DNA of 64,000 nt from Mesorhizobium qingshengii (GCF_900103325.1 NZ_FMXM01000016.1:94631-158630); one strand, 5' to 3'. Shown: positions 17,944 to 27,193, counted from the stretch's first letter. A program made the numbers and translations. Notes: generated by a model not told the origin, from the sequence alone.

Positions 17944-19041
17944 CTACTGGCCAGTGACGATCTTGGTCCAGGTGCGCGTGATGACGCGCTGGGTCTTGGG
18001 GTCGTAGGGCGAAACCGTATAGAGCTTCTTTATCGTCTCGGCATCGGGATAGACCGAAGGATCATCCAACAGCGCCTTGTCGACGAATTGCTGCGAAGCC
18101 TTGTTGCCGTTTGCGTAAAGCACGTAGTTCGACGATTTGGCGATGACTTCCGGCTTCATCATGTAGTTGATGAACTCGAGCGCCTCGGCGACATGTGGCG
18201 CATCGGCAGGGATCGCCATCTGATCGAACCACATCTGCGCGCCTTCCTTCGGTACGGAATAGCCGATCTCGACACCCTGCTTGGCCTCGACCGCGCGGTT
18301 GCGGGCCTGGAAGACGTCACCCGACCAGCCGACCGCCAGGCAGATATCGCCGTTGGCGAGTGCGTTGATGTATTCGGAAGAATGGAACTTTCTGATGTAA
18401 GGCCGGACCTTGAGCAAGGCCTCTTCGGCCTTGGCAATATCGTCGGGCGAGGTGCTGTTCGGGTCGAGGCCGAGATATTTCAACGCCGCCGGAATGATGT
18501 CGGCCGGCGAGTCCAGCACGTAGACGCCGCAGTCCTTCAACTTGGCCAGGCTGTCGGGATTGAAGAACACATCCCAGCTGTCGATCTTGTCGGTGCCGAG
18601 CGCGGCCTGCACCTTCTTGATGTTGTAGCCGAGACCAACCGTACCCCACATGTAGTTGACCGAGTATTCGTTGCCGGGATCGTATTTGGCGGTTCGCTCC
18701 GAAACCGTATCCCACATGTTGGAGATGTTCGGCAGCTTCGACTTGTCGAGCTTCTGGAACACGCCAGCCTGGATCTGGCGCGCAAGGAAGTTGCCGCTGG
18801 GCACGACGACGTCGTAGCCGCTGCCGCCGGCAAGCAGTTTGGTTTCAAGAATTTCGTTGGAATCGAAGGTGTCGTAGACGACCTTGATGCCGGTTGCCTT
18901 GGTGAAATCATCGATGATCGAGCTGTCGATGTAATCCGACCAGTTGAAGACGTTGACGACACGGTCCTCCGCGTGACCACCGACAGTGAAAAGCGTCAGA
19001 AATGCCGAGGTTGCCGAAAGCCAGAGCGCTTTGCGGATCAT
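17944..19041 (-). CDS. potF: putrescine-binding periplasmic protein PotF
   Basis: The 365-residue product has a signal peptide (MIRKALWLSATSAFLTLFTV, cleavage near GHA-ED at 24) and a bacterial solute-binding domain. The polyamine-binding family motif VVNVFNWSDYIDSSIIDDF follows at once, as does YDTFDSNEILETKLLAG. Ligand-pocket features WSDY, YNIKK and GWSGDVFQA resemble PotF. First gene of the potFGHI operon. Specificity between putrescine and other polyamines cannot be proved from sequence. Confidence 0.88.
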   Translation of the reverse strand: MIRKALWLSATSAFLTLFTVGGHAEDRVVNVFNWSDYIDSSIIDDFTKATGIKVVYDTFDSNEILETKLLAGGSGYDVVVPSGNFLARQIQAGVFQKLDKSKLPNISNMWDTVSERTAKYDPGNEYSVNYMWGTVGLGYNIKKVQAALGTDKIDSWDVFFNPDSLAKLKDCGVYVLDSPADIIPAALKYLGLDPNSTSPDDIAKAEEALLKVRPYIRKFHSSEYINALANGDICLAVGWSGDVFQARNRAVEAKQGVEIGYSVPKEGAQMWFDQMAIPADAPHVAEALEFINYMMKPEVIAKSSNYVLYANGNKASQQFVDKALLDDPSVYPDAETIKKLYTVSPYDPKTQRVITRTWTKIVTGQ

Positions 19042-19391
19042 GCTATTCTCCTTTGATGAGTGTTCCTTCGCCGGCTCGTCGCGGACCCCGCGCGACCGGG
19101 CATTTGTTTCAGACTATTGGGCTTTCCAGGGGGCGACAAGCGCGAACTGCCGACACCATGGGGATGGTTCGATGCGCGGCGGGTGATGGCTCCGTGCCCC
19201 TGTCTCGACCTGGGTGGCGTGCCGATGCCGTCAGAGGCTTTCGCCGTGGCGTGGGCAGAGATACGACGATGTGGTCCGGCCTCGATCTGACCGGCATGGA
19301 GACTTGGCAAGATACGCCTGTCTTGTTGTTGCCGTATTCCCAGCCTGCCCGCGCGGCAACGACGTTGTCAATGGCAAAGCTGCAGACCGCG
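19042..19391. other. intergenic region upstream of potF
   Basis: This 350-base gap between the EamA gene end and potF probably holds the pot promoter. On the minus strand a TTGACA hexamer lies at 19371-19366, overlapping the palindrome CAACGACGTTG (19357-19367), a possible operator about 320 bases from potF. Short open frames here have no protein character. Confidence 0.4.
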
Positions 19392-20345
19392 TCAATTAGG
19401 CGATGGCACTCCGGTGACCCCTGCGCGCTCGGGCCGTGCCTGGCGCTTGAACTCAAGCCCGATATGGACGAGCAGCGCCGTGACCACCACCGCGCCGCCA
19501 ACGATGGTGCGCCCGGACGGCACCTCGGAATGAATGAGCCAGACCCATATCGGCCCGAGGATCGGCTCGAACGTGCCGAGCAGCGCCGCGATGGCCGCCG
19601 GGATCAGCCGTGCGCCGGTGGCGAAGAAGGCAAGGCCGAGGCCGAGATTGACCACGCCGAAAGCGAAGAGAAAGCCCATGTCGCCGGCCGATACGGTGAA
19701 GGTCGAAGCCTGCGAGGCGGCAAAGCCCGCCGCCAGGATCGTGCCGAGACAGGTCGCCGGCGTCATCCGCACGCTTGAAAACCGCCGCGTGATGACGGTG
19801 GCGATCGAGAACATGAACGCAATCAGCAACGCCAGCCCGTCGCCGATCGGTGAGACGGCGCCGTCAAGGGATTCCGACACCATGATGGCGACCCCGGTGA
19901 TGACTGCGGCAATCGCCAGCCAGGTCGAGACAGTCACCCTTTCGCGAAACAGTGCCCAGGCAAAGAGCGCCGCCAGAAGCGGCACGCCGGCCTGCATCAA
20001 CAGGATGTTGGCGACGGTGGTGTAGGCAAGTGCCACGACGAACGCGGTCGATGCGGTGGCGAAGCAGAACCCCACGGCAAGGCCTGGAAGGCCCATGTCG
20101 CGAAACAATTTCAGCGTGCCGCGCCAGCCGTCGCGCCAGACCATGAAGCAGAGCAGGAAGGCGGCAGCCCACACGGAGCGCCAGAACACCACGGTCCAGC
20201 TGTCGTCGACGCTGATAAAGCGAGCGATGGTGCCGCCAAAACTCCACATCAGCGCCGACAGGAACACCAGCAGGAAGCCGATCCGCTCCTCCCGCTGCGG
20301 GGCGGGCGCTGAAACAAGGCTCGGCGATGATGCTGTGTCGGTCAT
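19392..20345 (-). CDS. EamA/DMT family transporter
   Basis: The 317-residue membrane protein has ten predicted helices in two EamA repeats (FLLVFLSALMWSFGGTIARF near the start; FGVVNLGLGLAFFATGARLI in the second). Such proteins export or exchange metabolites, often amino acids or nucleotide-related compounds. ATG at 20345 was taken because the upstream 41 codons are not membrane- or family-like. No clear ribosome-binding site precedes it. The substrate is unknown. Confidence 0.82.
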   Translation of the reverse strand: MTDTASSPSLVSAPAPQREERIGFLLVFLSALMWSFGGTIARFISVDDSWTVVFWRSVWAAAFLLCFMVWRDGWRGTLKLFRDMGLPGLAVGFCFATASTAFVVALAYTTVANILLMQAGVPLLAALFAWALFRERVTVSTWLAIAAVITGVAIMVSESLDGAVSPIGDGLALLIAFMFSIATVITRRFSSVRMTPATCLGTILAAGFAASQASTFTVSAGDMGFLFAFGVVNLGLGLAFFATGARLIPAAIAALLGTFEPILGPIWVWLIHSEVPSGRTIVGGAVVVTALLVHIGLEFKRQARPERAGVTGVPSPN

Positions 20346-20480
20346 GGGCGCGACTGTCGAGCTTTTGTGGACGGGACGATGCGCAAGGGACGACAGAAAA
20401 GTACCCTGTTCGCGTAACGCAAAGGCGACGGCCAGGGGTGAGCCAGAGACCGGCGACAATTGTGGCACCCTGCCACGGCG

Positions 20481-21923
20481 TCACTGGAAGTCGAAGGCAC
20501 TCAAGCCCGTCACCATCTCGTCGAGGCCGAGTGGACGCGTCACCGGCGGTTCGGCGCGCGCCAGGCAGCCGACACGTTCGCAAAGCCGGCAGGCAGGTCC
20601 GACCGGCGTCGCCGCAACGTTGCCGGCCTTTGCGGTGGTTGCCGCGCCAGGAAGTGCCGCGCCATAGACGATGTCGTCACGAAAGCCGATGTCGCAACCG
20701 AGCAGCAGCGCCGTGCGGCGCGGGCGCTCGGAGAATGCGCCTTGCGGTCCCTCCAGCGTGCGGGCGATGCACAGGAACTCGGCGCCGTCGGGCATTTCCA
20801 CCGCCTCGACGAAAATCTGGCCGGGCTGGGTGAAGGCGACGTGCACGGGGAGCTTGGGACAGCCGCCGCCGAAGCGGCTTTGCGGAAAGCCCTGGCTGCC
20901 GGCCTTGCGAAAGCGATTGCCGGCATTGTCGACCTCCAGCATGAAGAACGGCACACCGAGCGCGCCTTGCCGCTGCAGCATGGTCAGCCGGTTCGCCGCC
21001 TGCTCGAAAGAGACGCCGAAGCGCGAACGCAGGACGTCGATGTCGTAGCGGGCGCGCACGGCAGCCGCATGAAAGGCCTGGTAGGGCATCATCAGCGCAT
21101 GCGCGGCATAGCGGCCGAGTTCGAAGCGGGCGAGACGGCGGGCCTCGTCGGTGCTCAGCTTGAGCGCCTGGATCTCGCCGGCGACGGCAACCGTCATGCG
21201 GATCAGGCAGGCTTCCATCGCGACCTCGCGCAGTTGGTCGAACGGCGACAGGCGTTCAGACAGGAACAGGCGCTGCGAATGGCGATCATAGCGACGGCGC
21301 CAGTTCGGCATGGTGGCGACAGGCAGCACCTTGACCACGATGCCGTATTCGCGCTTCAGCCAGGCTTTCAGCGCACCGAACAGGTCGTCGCCGGGATCCA
21401 GCACCGAGGTGAACGCCGCGGCTTCCTCTTCAAGCGCCGCGAAATGGTTCGGCCGCCGCTCGAAGATCTCGTGCACCTCGTCGATCGGCAGGCGGGCACC
21501 GGAAAGTGCCGTCGCCCGCCCCTCGCGCGCCAGCAGCTCGTTGAGGTCGGACAGGCGCTCGGCCTGCTCGCGATAGGCACGGAACAGCTTTATCACAGCC
21601 GCCGACGCGTTGGGCGCCGCCTCGGCAAGCTCGATCAGCTCCTGATCGCCCGGCAATTCGCCAACCAAAAGGGGATCGGTGAATACTTCCTTCAGGGCGG
21701 CGACAGACCCCCTTGCCTCGCCCTGCAGTTCGTGCGGGTCGACCTTGTAGACGGACGCCAGCTTGAGGATCAGCTGCACGGTCAACGGCCGCTGGTTGCG
21801 CTCGATCAGGTTGAGATAGGACGGCGAGATGCCAAGGCCCTCGGCCATCGCCGTCTGGGTCAGGCCCTTGGCGTTGCGGATGCGGCGGATGCGCGGCCCG
21901 GCAAATATCTTCTGATCAGCCAT
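20481..21923 (-). CDS. XRE-family regulator of ScfR/RamB type (short-chain fatty acid / glyoxylate)
   Basis: The 480-residue protein has an XRE helix-turn-helix at about 8-62 (RRIRNAKGLTQTAMAEGLGI), a middle IrrE/DUF955-like region (about 170-260) without a HExxH zinc motif, and a C-terminal DUF2083 with a Cys cluster (ACRLCERVGCLAR). This is the architecture of RamB, PrpC-associated MccR and ScfR regulators, which bind acyl-CoA-related signals. It is divergent from isocitrate lyase, a classic RamB-family target, so it probably controls aceA in response to acetate or propionate units. Confidence 0.85.
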   Translation of the reverse strand: MADQKIFAGPRIRRIRNAKGLTQTAMAEGLGISPSYLNLIERNQRPLTVQLILKLASVYKVDPHELQGEARGSVAALKEVFTDPLLVGELPGDQELIELAEAAPNASAAVIKLFRAYREQAERLSDLNELLAREGRATALSGARLPIDEVHEIFERRPNHFAALEEEAAAFTSVLDPGDDLFGALKAWLKREYGIVVKVLPVATMPNWRRRYDRHSQRLFLSERLSPFDQLREVAMEACLIRMTVAVAGEIQALKLSTDEARRLARFELGRYAAHALMMPYQAFHAAAVRARYDIDVLRSRFGVSFEQAANRLTMLQRQGALGVPFFMLEVDNAGNRFRKAGSQGFPQSRFGGGCPKLPVHVAFTQPGQIFVEAVEMPDGAEFLCIARTLEGPQGAFSERPRRTALLLGCDIGFRDDIVYGAALPGAATTAKAGNVAATPVGPACRLCERVGCLARAEPPVTRPLGLDEMVTGLSAFDFQ

Positions 21924-22160
21924 CGACTGCCCTTGACAGGAATTTACACGACTTTCGCGGCAATTTCGCTCCGTCGCCCTTTACAATTATGACCGATTTA
22001 CAGCAGCTCCCTGTCAAACACAACACAGGTTTTCTCTTATATCCGGCCGCTTTCTTTGAATTCTCTGGCTCATTTCGCACCGCAATGTAAATTCAGTCAT
22101 ATTCCAAGGCCCCAGATAACTGGTGCCCAAAGACATCGCAGCAATCCTTCGGAGTGACCA
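21924..22160. promoter_or_regulatory. divergent regulator/aceA control region with repeated TTTACA sites
   Basis: TTTACA occurs at 21943-21948, 21980-21985 and 21997-22002, and in inverse as TGTAAA at 22086-22091. Two copies carry the extended form AATTTACA. Repetition of one hexamer in both orientations between the XRE regulator and aceA suggests its operator. Binding is not proved. Confidence 0.45.
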
Positions 22161-23450
22161 ATGACTGATTTTTACAACCTCGTCCCATCGGCACCGGAAG
22201 GTCGCTTCGACGGCATCGAACGCCCCTACTCGCCGGAGGATGTGAAGCGGCTGCGCGGTTCGGTGCAGATCCGCCAGAGCCTCGCCGAAATGGGCGCCAA
22301 CCGGCTGTGGAAGCTCATCCACGAGGAGGACTTCGTCAACGCGCTCGGCGCCATGTCCGGCAACCAGGCGATGCAGCAGGTGCGGGCCGGACTGAAGGCG
22401 ATCTACCTGTCGGGCTGGCAGGTTGCGGCCGACGCCAACACCGCCTCGGCGATGTATCCGGACCAGTCGCTCTATCCGGCCAATGCGGCGCCGGAACTGG
22501 TCAAGCGCATCAACCGCACGCTGCAGCGCGCCGACCAGATCGAAACCTCCGAAGGCAACGGGCTTTCGGTCGACACCTGGTTCGCGCCGATCGTCGCCGA
22601 TGCGGAAGCCGGCTTCGGCGGGCCGCTCAACGCCTTCGAGATCATGAAGGCATTCATCGAGGCGGGCGCTGCCGGCGTTCACTACGAGGATCAGCTGGCA
22701 TCGGAAAAAAAGTGCGGCCATCTCGGCGGCAAGGTGCTGATCCCGACGGCGGCGCATATCCGCAACCTCAACGCCGCGCGCCTGGCAGCGGACGTGATGG
22801 GCACGCCGACCCTGGTCGTCGCCCGCACCGACGCGGAAGCCGCCAAGCTGCTGACCTCCGACATCGACGAACGCGACCAGCCTTTCGTCGACTACGGCGC
22901 CGGGCGCACCGTGGAAGGCTTCTATCATGTCAGGAACGGCATCGAGCCCTGCATCGCCCGCGCCATCGCCTATGCGCCTCACGCGGACCTGATCTGGTGC
23001 GAGACCTCGAAGCCGGACCTGGCGCAGGCCAAGAAATTCGCCGAGGGCGTGCGCAAGCATCACCCGGACAAGCTGCTTGCCTACAATTGCTCGCCATCGT
23101 TCAACTGGAAGAAGAATCTCGACGATGCGACGATCGCCAAGTTCCAGAAGGAGCTCGGCAGCATGGGATACAAGTTCCAGTTCATCACGCTCGCCGGCTT
23201 TCACCAGCTCAACTACGGCATGTTCGAACTCGCCCGTGGCTACAAGGCGCGGCAGATGGCGGCCTATTCCGAGTTGCAGGAGGCGGAATTCGCGGCCGAA
23301 GCCAACGGCTACACCGCGACCAAGCACCAGCGCGAGGTCGGCACCGGCTATTTCGACGCCGTCTCGATGGCGATCACCGGCGGCCAGTCGTCGACCACCG
23401 CCATGCATGAATCGACCGAGCACGCGCAATTCAAGCCGGCCGCCGAATAA
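22161..23450 (+). CDS. aceA: isocitrate lyase
   Basis: The 429-residue enzyme splits isocitrate into glyoxylate and succinate, the entry to the glyoxylate shunt. The catalytic loop KKCGHLGGKV has Cys185. Upstream, VADAEAGFGG and HYEDQLASEK supply magnesium and substrate ligands, and YNCSPSFNWKK contributes the substrate clamp. Length matches short bacterial isocitrate lyases. The first of two genes in a unit ending at the terminator at 23770. Confidence 0.95.
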   Translation: MTDFYNLVPSAPEGRFDGIERPYSPEDVKRLRGSVQIRQSLAEMGANRLWKLIHEEDFVNALGAMSGNQAMQQVRAGLKAIYLSGWQVAADANTASAMYPDQSLYPANAAPELVKRINRTLQRADQIETSEGNGLSVDTWFAPIVADAEAGFGGPLNAFEIMKAFIEAGAAGVHYEDQLASEKKCGHLGGKVLIPTAAHIRNLNAARLAADVMGTPTLVVARTDAEAAKLLTSDIDERDQPFVDYGAGRTVEGFYHVRNGIEPCIARAIAYAPHADLIWCETSKPDLAQAKKFAEGVRKHHPDKLLAYNCSPSFNWKKNLDDATIAKFQKELGSMGYKFQFITLAGFHQLNYGMFELARGYKARQMAAYSELQEAEFAAEANGYTATKHQREVGTGYFDAVSMAITGGQSSTTAMHESTEHAQFKPAAE

Positions 23451-23504
23451 CGAAAGAGAACACCGAGGAAACGCCCAGCAGGGCTGAGATACAGGAGAAG
23501 ACCA

Positions 23505-23747
23505 ATGGCATCGATAAGCCGCGTCAAGGAACGCGCCGAAGAGCAGTCCACCACGATGAGCGTCGACCAGCAAGCGACTATCCGCATGCTGGCCAACGAT
23601 CTGCACCGCCTCAACCAGTCCGTGATGAAGGCGGTCGAGGCAGGCGTCTCGGTCGAGCTCGTGCGCTCGGCCAGGCATCACGGCGGTGACGGCAACTGGG
23701 GTGATCTGCTGATCCCGGTGATCGTCACGCAGCAGAGCCACGGCTGA
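23505..23747 (+). CDS. small conserved protein downstream of aceA
   Basis: The 80-residue product (MASISRVKERAEEQSTTMSV... HHGGDGNWGDLLIPVIVTQQ) is mostly helical with a Gly-rich C-terminal stretch. ATG at 23505 follows GGAGAAG. It lies 54 bases after aceA, before a strong terminator, so it is co-transcribed. I recall similar small proteins behind rhizobial aceA but no function. Confidence 0.65.
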   Translation: MASISRVKERAEEQSTTMSVDQQATIRMLANDLHRLNQSVMKAVEAGVSVELVRSARHHGGDGNWGDLLIPVIVTQQSHG

Positions 23748-23769
23748 TCGAAATCCGCTCAACCCGCCC

Positions 23770-23798
23770 TTCACCTGCGCAGTCTCTGCGCAGGTGAA
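23770..23798 (+). terminator. Rho-independent terminator of the aceA unit
   Basis: TTCACCTGCGCAG (23770-23782) pairs with CTGCGCAGGTGAA (23786-23798) around a 3-base loop, followed by TTTGCTTTTT. It is a textbook terminator. Confidence 0.92.
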
Positions 23799-23988
23799 TT
23801 TGCTTTTTACGAAACGCACCGTGTGGACAGCTCAGTACAGTAGCGTTGCTTGAATTAACTGCCGCAGGAGACGGTTCCGAGCTCTTTTATTTCACCTTGA
23901 CATGGGCCGCGATCTCACGCCAATTGCGCTCCAGATTTCAACTCTGCATTGAAATGGGGGCGAGCTTCTTGGTTGACTTGGGTGCCCA

Positions 23989-24432
23989 GTGAATCGTGAG
24001 GATGAGACTCCAAAACGCCTGAATTTGGTGACCCGCGACCCGAGGACCGAGACGATCCGTGATCGGTCGCAGGTGCTTGTCGTCGGGAGATCGCCAATCA
24101 ATCGGGTGGTGATCTCGAAGATCGTCGAACGATCCGGGCTCAAGCCAATCTCGGAATCTCCCGACACGGCGGCAAAGGTCCTGCGGTCCGTTATTCCGGG
24201 CGCCGTTGTCCTTGATGGCGGCGCCGACAACAAGGACTGCGACAACCTGATGTCCGGCATCGATGCGTTGCGGCGGGCCTCGGGCAAATCGCTTCCACCG
24301 GTGATCCTGCTTTCAACCAAAAATGGCACGCCGGAGAGCCTGGGGCTGTCGAGTGTCATCGACGCGGTGGTCGCCAAGCCGATTACACCCGAACGGTTGC
24401 AGCCGGTGATCGATCGCCTGATCAGCCGGTAG
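23989..24432 (+). CDS. single-domain receiver-like protein (atypical response regulator)
   Basis: The 147-residue protein begins at GTG. Residues 27-145 look like a CheY fold: QVLVVGRSPINRVVISKIVE (beta1-alpha1), VVLDGG with Asp76 at the phospho-acceptor position, and AKPITPERLQPVIDRL with the conserved Lys-Pro. The usual pair of acidic residues after beta1 is replaced by Gly-Arg, so magnesium-dependent phosphorylation is doubtful. No kinase is adjacent. A dispersed palindrome follows two bases after the stop. Confidence 0.7.
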   Translation: MNREDETPKRLNLVTRDPRTETIRDRSQVLVVGRSPINRVVISKIVERSGLKPISESPDTAAKVLRSVIPGAVVLDGGADNKDCDNLMSGIDALRRASGKSLPPVILLSTKNGTPESLGLSSVIDAVVAKPITPERLQPVIDRLISR

Positions 24433-24434
24433 AG

Positions 24435-24478
24435 TAATTCCAGGAAAAGTGCGTCGCGGTTCTCCGTCCGGAATTGCG
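24435..24478. repeat. dispersed imperfect palindrome, copy B
   Basis: This is the inverted partner of 10494-10537. Its complement reads CGCAATTCCGGACGGAGAAC and ends TTTTCCTGGAATTA. It lies between convergent genes. Confidence 0.7.
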
Positions 24479-24503
24479 CAAAACAAATAGCTGAGGCCCA
24501 CGA

Positions 24504-25211
24504 TCAGCCCGGGTTCATGATGCTGTCGACCAGCCCGGGCAGTTGTCCGAGATCGGATATCAGGCGGAACCTCGGCTCGGCAACCGGAGCCTCGACATGC
24601 TCCAGCACCCAGGTCAGTTCATGTGGCACATGGACACCCCAACCGCCGGCCTCGATGGCCGGCACGACGTCCGACTTCAGCGAATTGCCGACCATCATGC
24701 TTTTCGCGGGACCATCGCCGTGACGGCTGAAGAGGCGGGCATAAGTAGCTGCATTCTTGTCGCTGACGATCTCGACCGCGTCGAACAGATCTCCCAGCCC
24801 GGACTGCGCCAACTTGCGCTCCTGGTCGAAGAGGTCGCCCTTGGTGATCAGCACGAGGCGGAATGCGCCGGCGAGTTTCTCCACCGTCTCGCGCGCATGC
24901 GGCAAGGGTTCGATGGGATGGCTCAGCATCTCGCGGCCGGCATCGAGAATTCCTGATATGACCGAGGCCGGCACGCGGCCTTGCGTGACCTCGATCGCCG
25001 TTTCGATCATCGACAGTGTGAACCCCTTGATGCCGAAGCCATAGACGGCAAGGTTGCGCCTTTCGGCCTCCAGCAATCGCGCTGAGATATGCTTCTCCTC
25101 GCCGTGGTCGGCAAGCATGGCGGCAAAGCGCTTCTCCGTCATGCGGAAGAACTGTTCGTTCTGCCAGAGCGTGTCGTCGGCATCGAAGCCTATGGTGGTC
25201 AGAGATTGCAT
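24504..25211 (-). CDS. HAD-superfamily hydrolase
   Basis: The 235-residue enzyme has HAD motif I FDADDTLW (nucleophile Asp), motif II LITKGD, Lys in the SDKN region and motif IV GNSLKSDV. It is a phosphatase or related hydrolase of unknown substrate, probably cytoplasmic. ATG at 25211 was preferred. An in-frame ATG at 25223 sits directly on the GGAGG ribosome-binding site with no spacing. It is divergent from the methyltransferase/ATP-grasp operon. Confidence 0.83.
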   Translation of the reverse strand: MQSLTTIGFDADDTLWQNEQFFRMTEKRFAAMLADHGEEKHISARLLEAERRNLAVYGFGIKGFTLSMIETAIEVTQGRVPASVISGILDAGREMLSHPIEPLPHARETVEKLAGAFRLVLITKGDLFDQERKLAQSGLGDLFDAVEIVSDKNAATYARLFSRHGDGPAKSMMVGNSLKSDVVPAIEAGGWGVHVPHELTWVLEHVEAPVAEPRFRLISDLGQLPGLVDSIMNPG

Positions 25212-25298
25212 GACCGAGACCATCCTCCTGCAATGAAGGTGTCATGTAGACGTTGTTTCCAAGCACTGCTAGCTAGATGACGAAGCGCGTGGGGGGAC

Positions 25299-26120
25299 AT
25301 GCAAAAAACGAGTTCTTGGAGGGAAGACCTGGAGCGGCTCTTGCAGGGCTCGCGAGACCGCGCGCCGACCGAAGTGATCAACAGCATCCGCGACCTCGGC
25401 ATTGCCATGGGGCATGATACAGGCGAGGCGCTGCTAGACACCCATCCGGAATTCTTCGCCTACCAAGCGGCCCTGACGCGGGTTTTCGCACAGATGGTGC
25501 ATGCACAAGACGTCGCCGAGATCAGGCAGATGCTGGATCAGGATATTAAGGGGCCGACGTCGTTCGGACAGATCGCGGCAGGCAAAACCGATATTGGCGT
25601 GCTTTCGTCGAAAGATGCCTACAAGCGCCTCGATGAGGTTTTCGACCATGTCGATTTCAACGACTGCCGCCGTGCCGTCATGGTCGGCTGCGGCGGACGG
25701 CCATTCACCATGTTCCGTATTCATGACCAGACGACCGTTCCCGAAATTGTTGGCCTCGACATTGTCCCCGAAGCCGTGGAGACCGCCAACAGGCTCGCCG
25801 CGAAGCTTGGCTACAGTCGGCTGCGCGCCGAACTCCGCGACGGCTGCGACTACGATTACAGCGGAGCCCAGGTCGTCTATGTCGCCAGCATGGTGTCGCC
25901 AAAGGCGGCAGTGGTATCGCGCATCGCCGACACCGCGCCCGATGACGTGCAGATCGTCCTGTGGGAGCCCTATTCGCTCGGCCGGCTTTGGGCGGAAAGC
26001 GCCGAGCGCACGCTCGACCCCCGCCTCGAAATCACAGGCCGCACAAGCATCTCGCGCAACATGACCCGAGACGTGTTTGTCAGACGGCGGCCAGCGGCCA
26101 TGCACGGACATTCGAGATAA
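25299..26120 (+). CDS. nicotianamine-synthase-like SAM-dependent transferase
   Basis: The 273-residue protein has an N-terminal helical region (1-120) and a Rossmann methyltransferase-like domain with VMVGCGGRPFTMFRI (127-141), GLDI (152-155) and DGCDYDY (181-187), followed by AQVVYVASMVSPKAAVV. The helical cap and the motif order resemble nicotianamine synthases, including bacterial CntL-type metallophore enzymes that transfer aminobutyrate from SAM. An ordinary methyltransferase is the alternative. Its stop is two bases before the next gene, an ATP-grasp ligase, so the two form one operon. Confidence 0.6.
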   Translation: MQKTSSWREDLERLLQGSRDRAPTEVINSIRDLGIAMGHDTGEALLDTHPEFFAYQAALTRVFAQMVHAQDVAEIRQMLDQDIKGPTSFGQIAAGKTDIGVLSSKDAYKRLDEVFDHVDFNDCRRAVMVGCGGRPFTMFRIHDQTTVPEIVGLDIVPEAVETANRLAAKLGYSRLRAELRDGCDYDYSGAQVVYVASMVSPKAAVVSRIADTAPDDVQIVLWEPYSLGRLWAESAERTLDPRLEITGRTSISRNMTRDVFVRRRPAAMHGHSR

Positions 26121-26122
26121 GC

Positions 26123-27085
26123 ATGCCGTCATTGCGAGCGAGAGACCGAGCGATACTGAGCCTGGCGAGAGCATGGTGCTTTCTGCGCCATCCTGCAATC
26201 TGCATGCGTACCTTCAATCACAGCAGCATGGTGCCCGACCCGGCCAGACCGGCATCCTATGTCGACAAATTCCTGTGGCGCAAGATTTTCGACCACAACC
26301 CTTTCTTCGCCACAGCGTGCGACAAGCTCGCCTCCAAGGCGTATGCCTTGTCCGCGTGCCCCGAGCTGGTCAGCGCCAAGGTCCTGTGGTCCGGGCTTGA
26401 TGCGAGAGAGATACCGGCTGAGCTGCTTGCCGGCAATGTTGTGGTCAAGGCCAATCATGGCTGCCGCTGGAACATGATGATCCGCAACGGTGCGGTGGAC
26501 AAAGCCAGACTGCTGCGGAGAACATCGCGCTGGATGCGCAGCCGCTACGGCCGGAAGTTCGGAGAATGGGGTTACAAGGGCGCCGTGCGACGAATTTTGG
26601 TGGAGGAGATGCTGCTTGAGGAGGGGCAGCCTATCCGCCTCGAATACAAGTTCCATGTCTCAAACGGGACAACGGCCTATGTCTATGCCGCGCGCCGGGA
26701 TGAGGATGGCAACGAACAGAAGTGCCACTTCGACCGCGATGGCACCTATGCTCCGCCGCCCGCTGGAAGCGGCAAACAATGGGTGCGGATCGACCTGCCG
26801 GCCTCATTCCTGCACATGCGCAAGATCGCCGAAACGCTGACGGCGCCATTCGACCATATGCGCTGTGATTTCTACGAGAAGGACGGCGAGATCTTCTTTT
26901 CCGAGTTCTCCGTCTATCCACTGTCCGGGAAAGGCATCATCAATACCAGGCTCCGGGACCTATGCGGCGAGACCTGGGATCTGCGTCGGTCCTGGTTTCT
27001 CAGCACGCCGCAACGCGGGTGGCGCAGGCTCTATGCCGCAGCCTTGCACCGGTGGCTGGATACCCTGTCGGGGAAGCCCATATGA
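26123..27085 (+). CDS. TupA-like ATP-grasp amidoligase
   Basis: The 320-residue protein fits the ATP-grasp TupA-like family: SYVDKFLWRKIFDHNPFFAT near the start, VVKANHGCRWNMMIRN (nucleotide-binding strand), ILVEEML and EYKFHVSNG, and the metal/ATP end MRCDFYEKDGEIFFSEFSVY. Relatives join amino acids or peptides to glycopolymers (teichuronopeptide). ATG 26123 lies two bases after the upstream stop. Cytoplasmic. Substrate is unknown. Confidence 0.72.
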   Translation: MPSLRARDRAILSLARAWCFLRHPAICMRTFNHSSMVPDPARPASYVDKFLWRKIFDHNPFFATACDKLASKAYALSACPELVSAKVLWSGLDAREIPAELLAGNVVVKANHGCRWNMMIRNGAVDKARLLRRTSRWMRSRYGRKFGEWGYKGAVRRILVEEMLLEEGQPIRLEYKFHVSNGTTAYVYAARRDEDGNEQKCHFDRDGTYAPPPAGSGKQWVRIDLPASFLHMRKIAETLTAPFDHMRCDFYEKDGEIFFSEFSVYPLSGKGIINTRLRDLCGETWDLRRSWFLSTPQRGWRRLYAAALHRWLDTLSGKPI

Positions 27086-27193
27086 CTCATACAATCGCTA
27101 TCGACCGCTTCTGACGGTTCTGTCGTGGCGCTTCCCCTTCCCTTCCATCACCCGGCACGGCTATACTCCGAAATCCGCAACCCAATCTGGTGA

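Noticed and set aside
22014..23819. A 601-codon minus-strand frame opposite aceA
   Set aside because: Shadow of isocitrate lyase. The plus strand has the KKCGHLGGKV active site.
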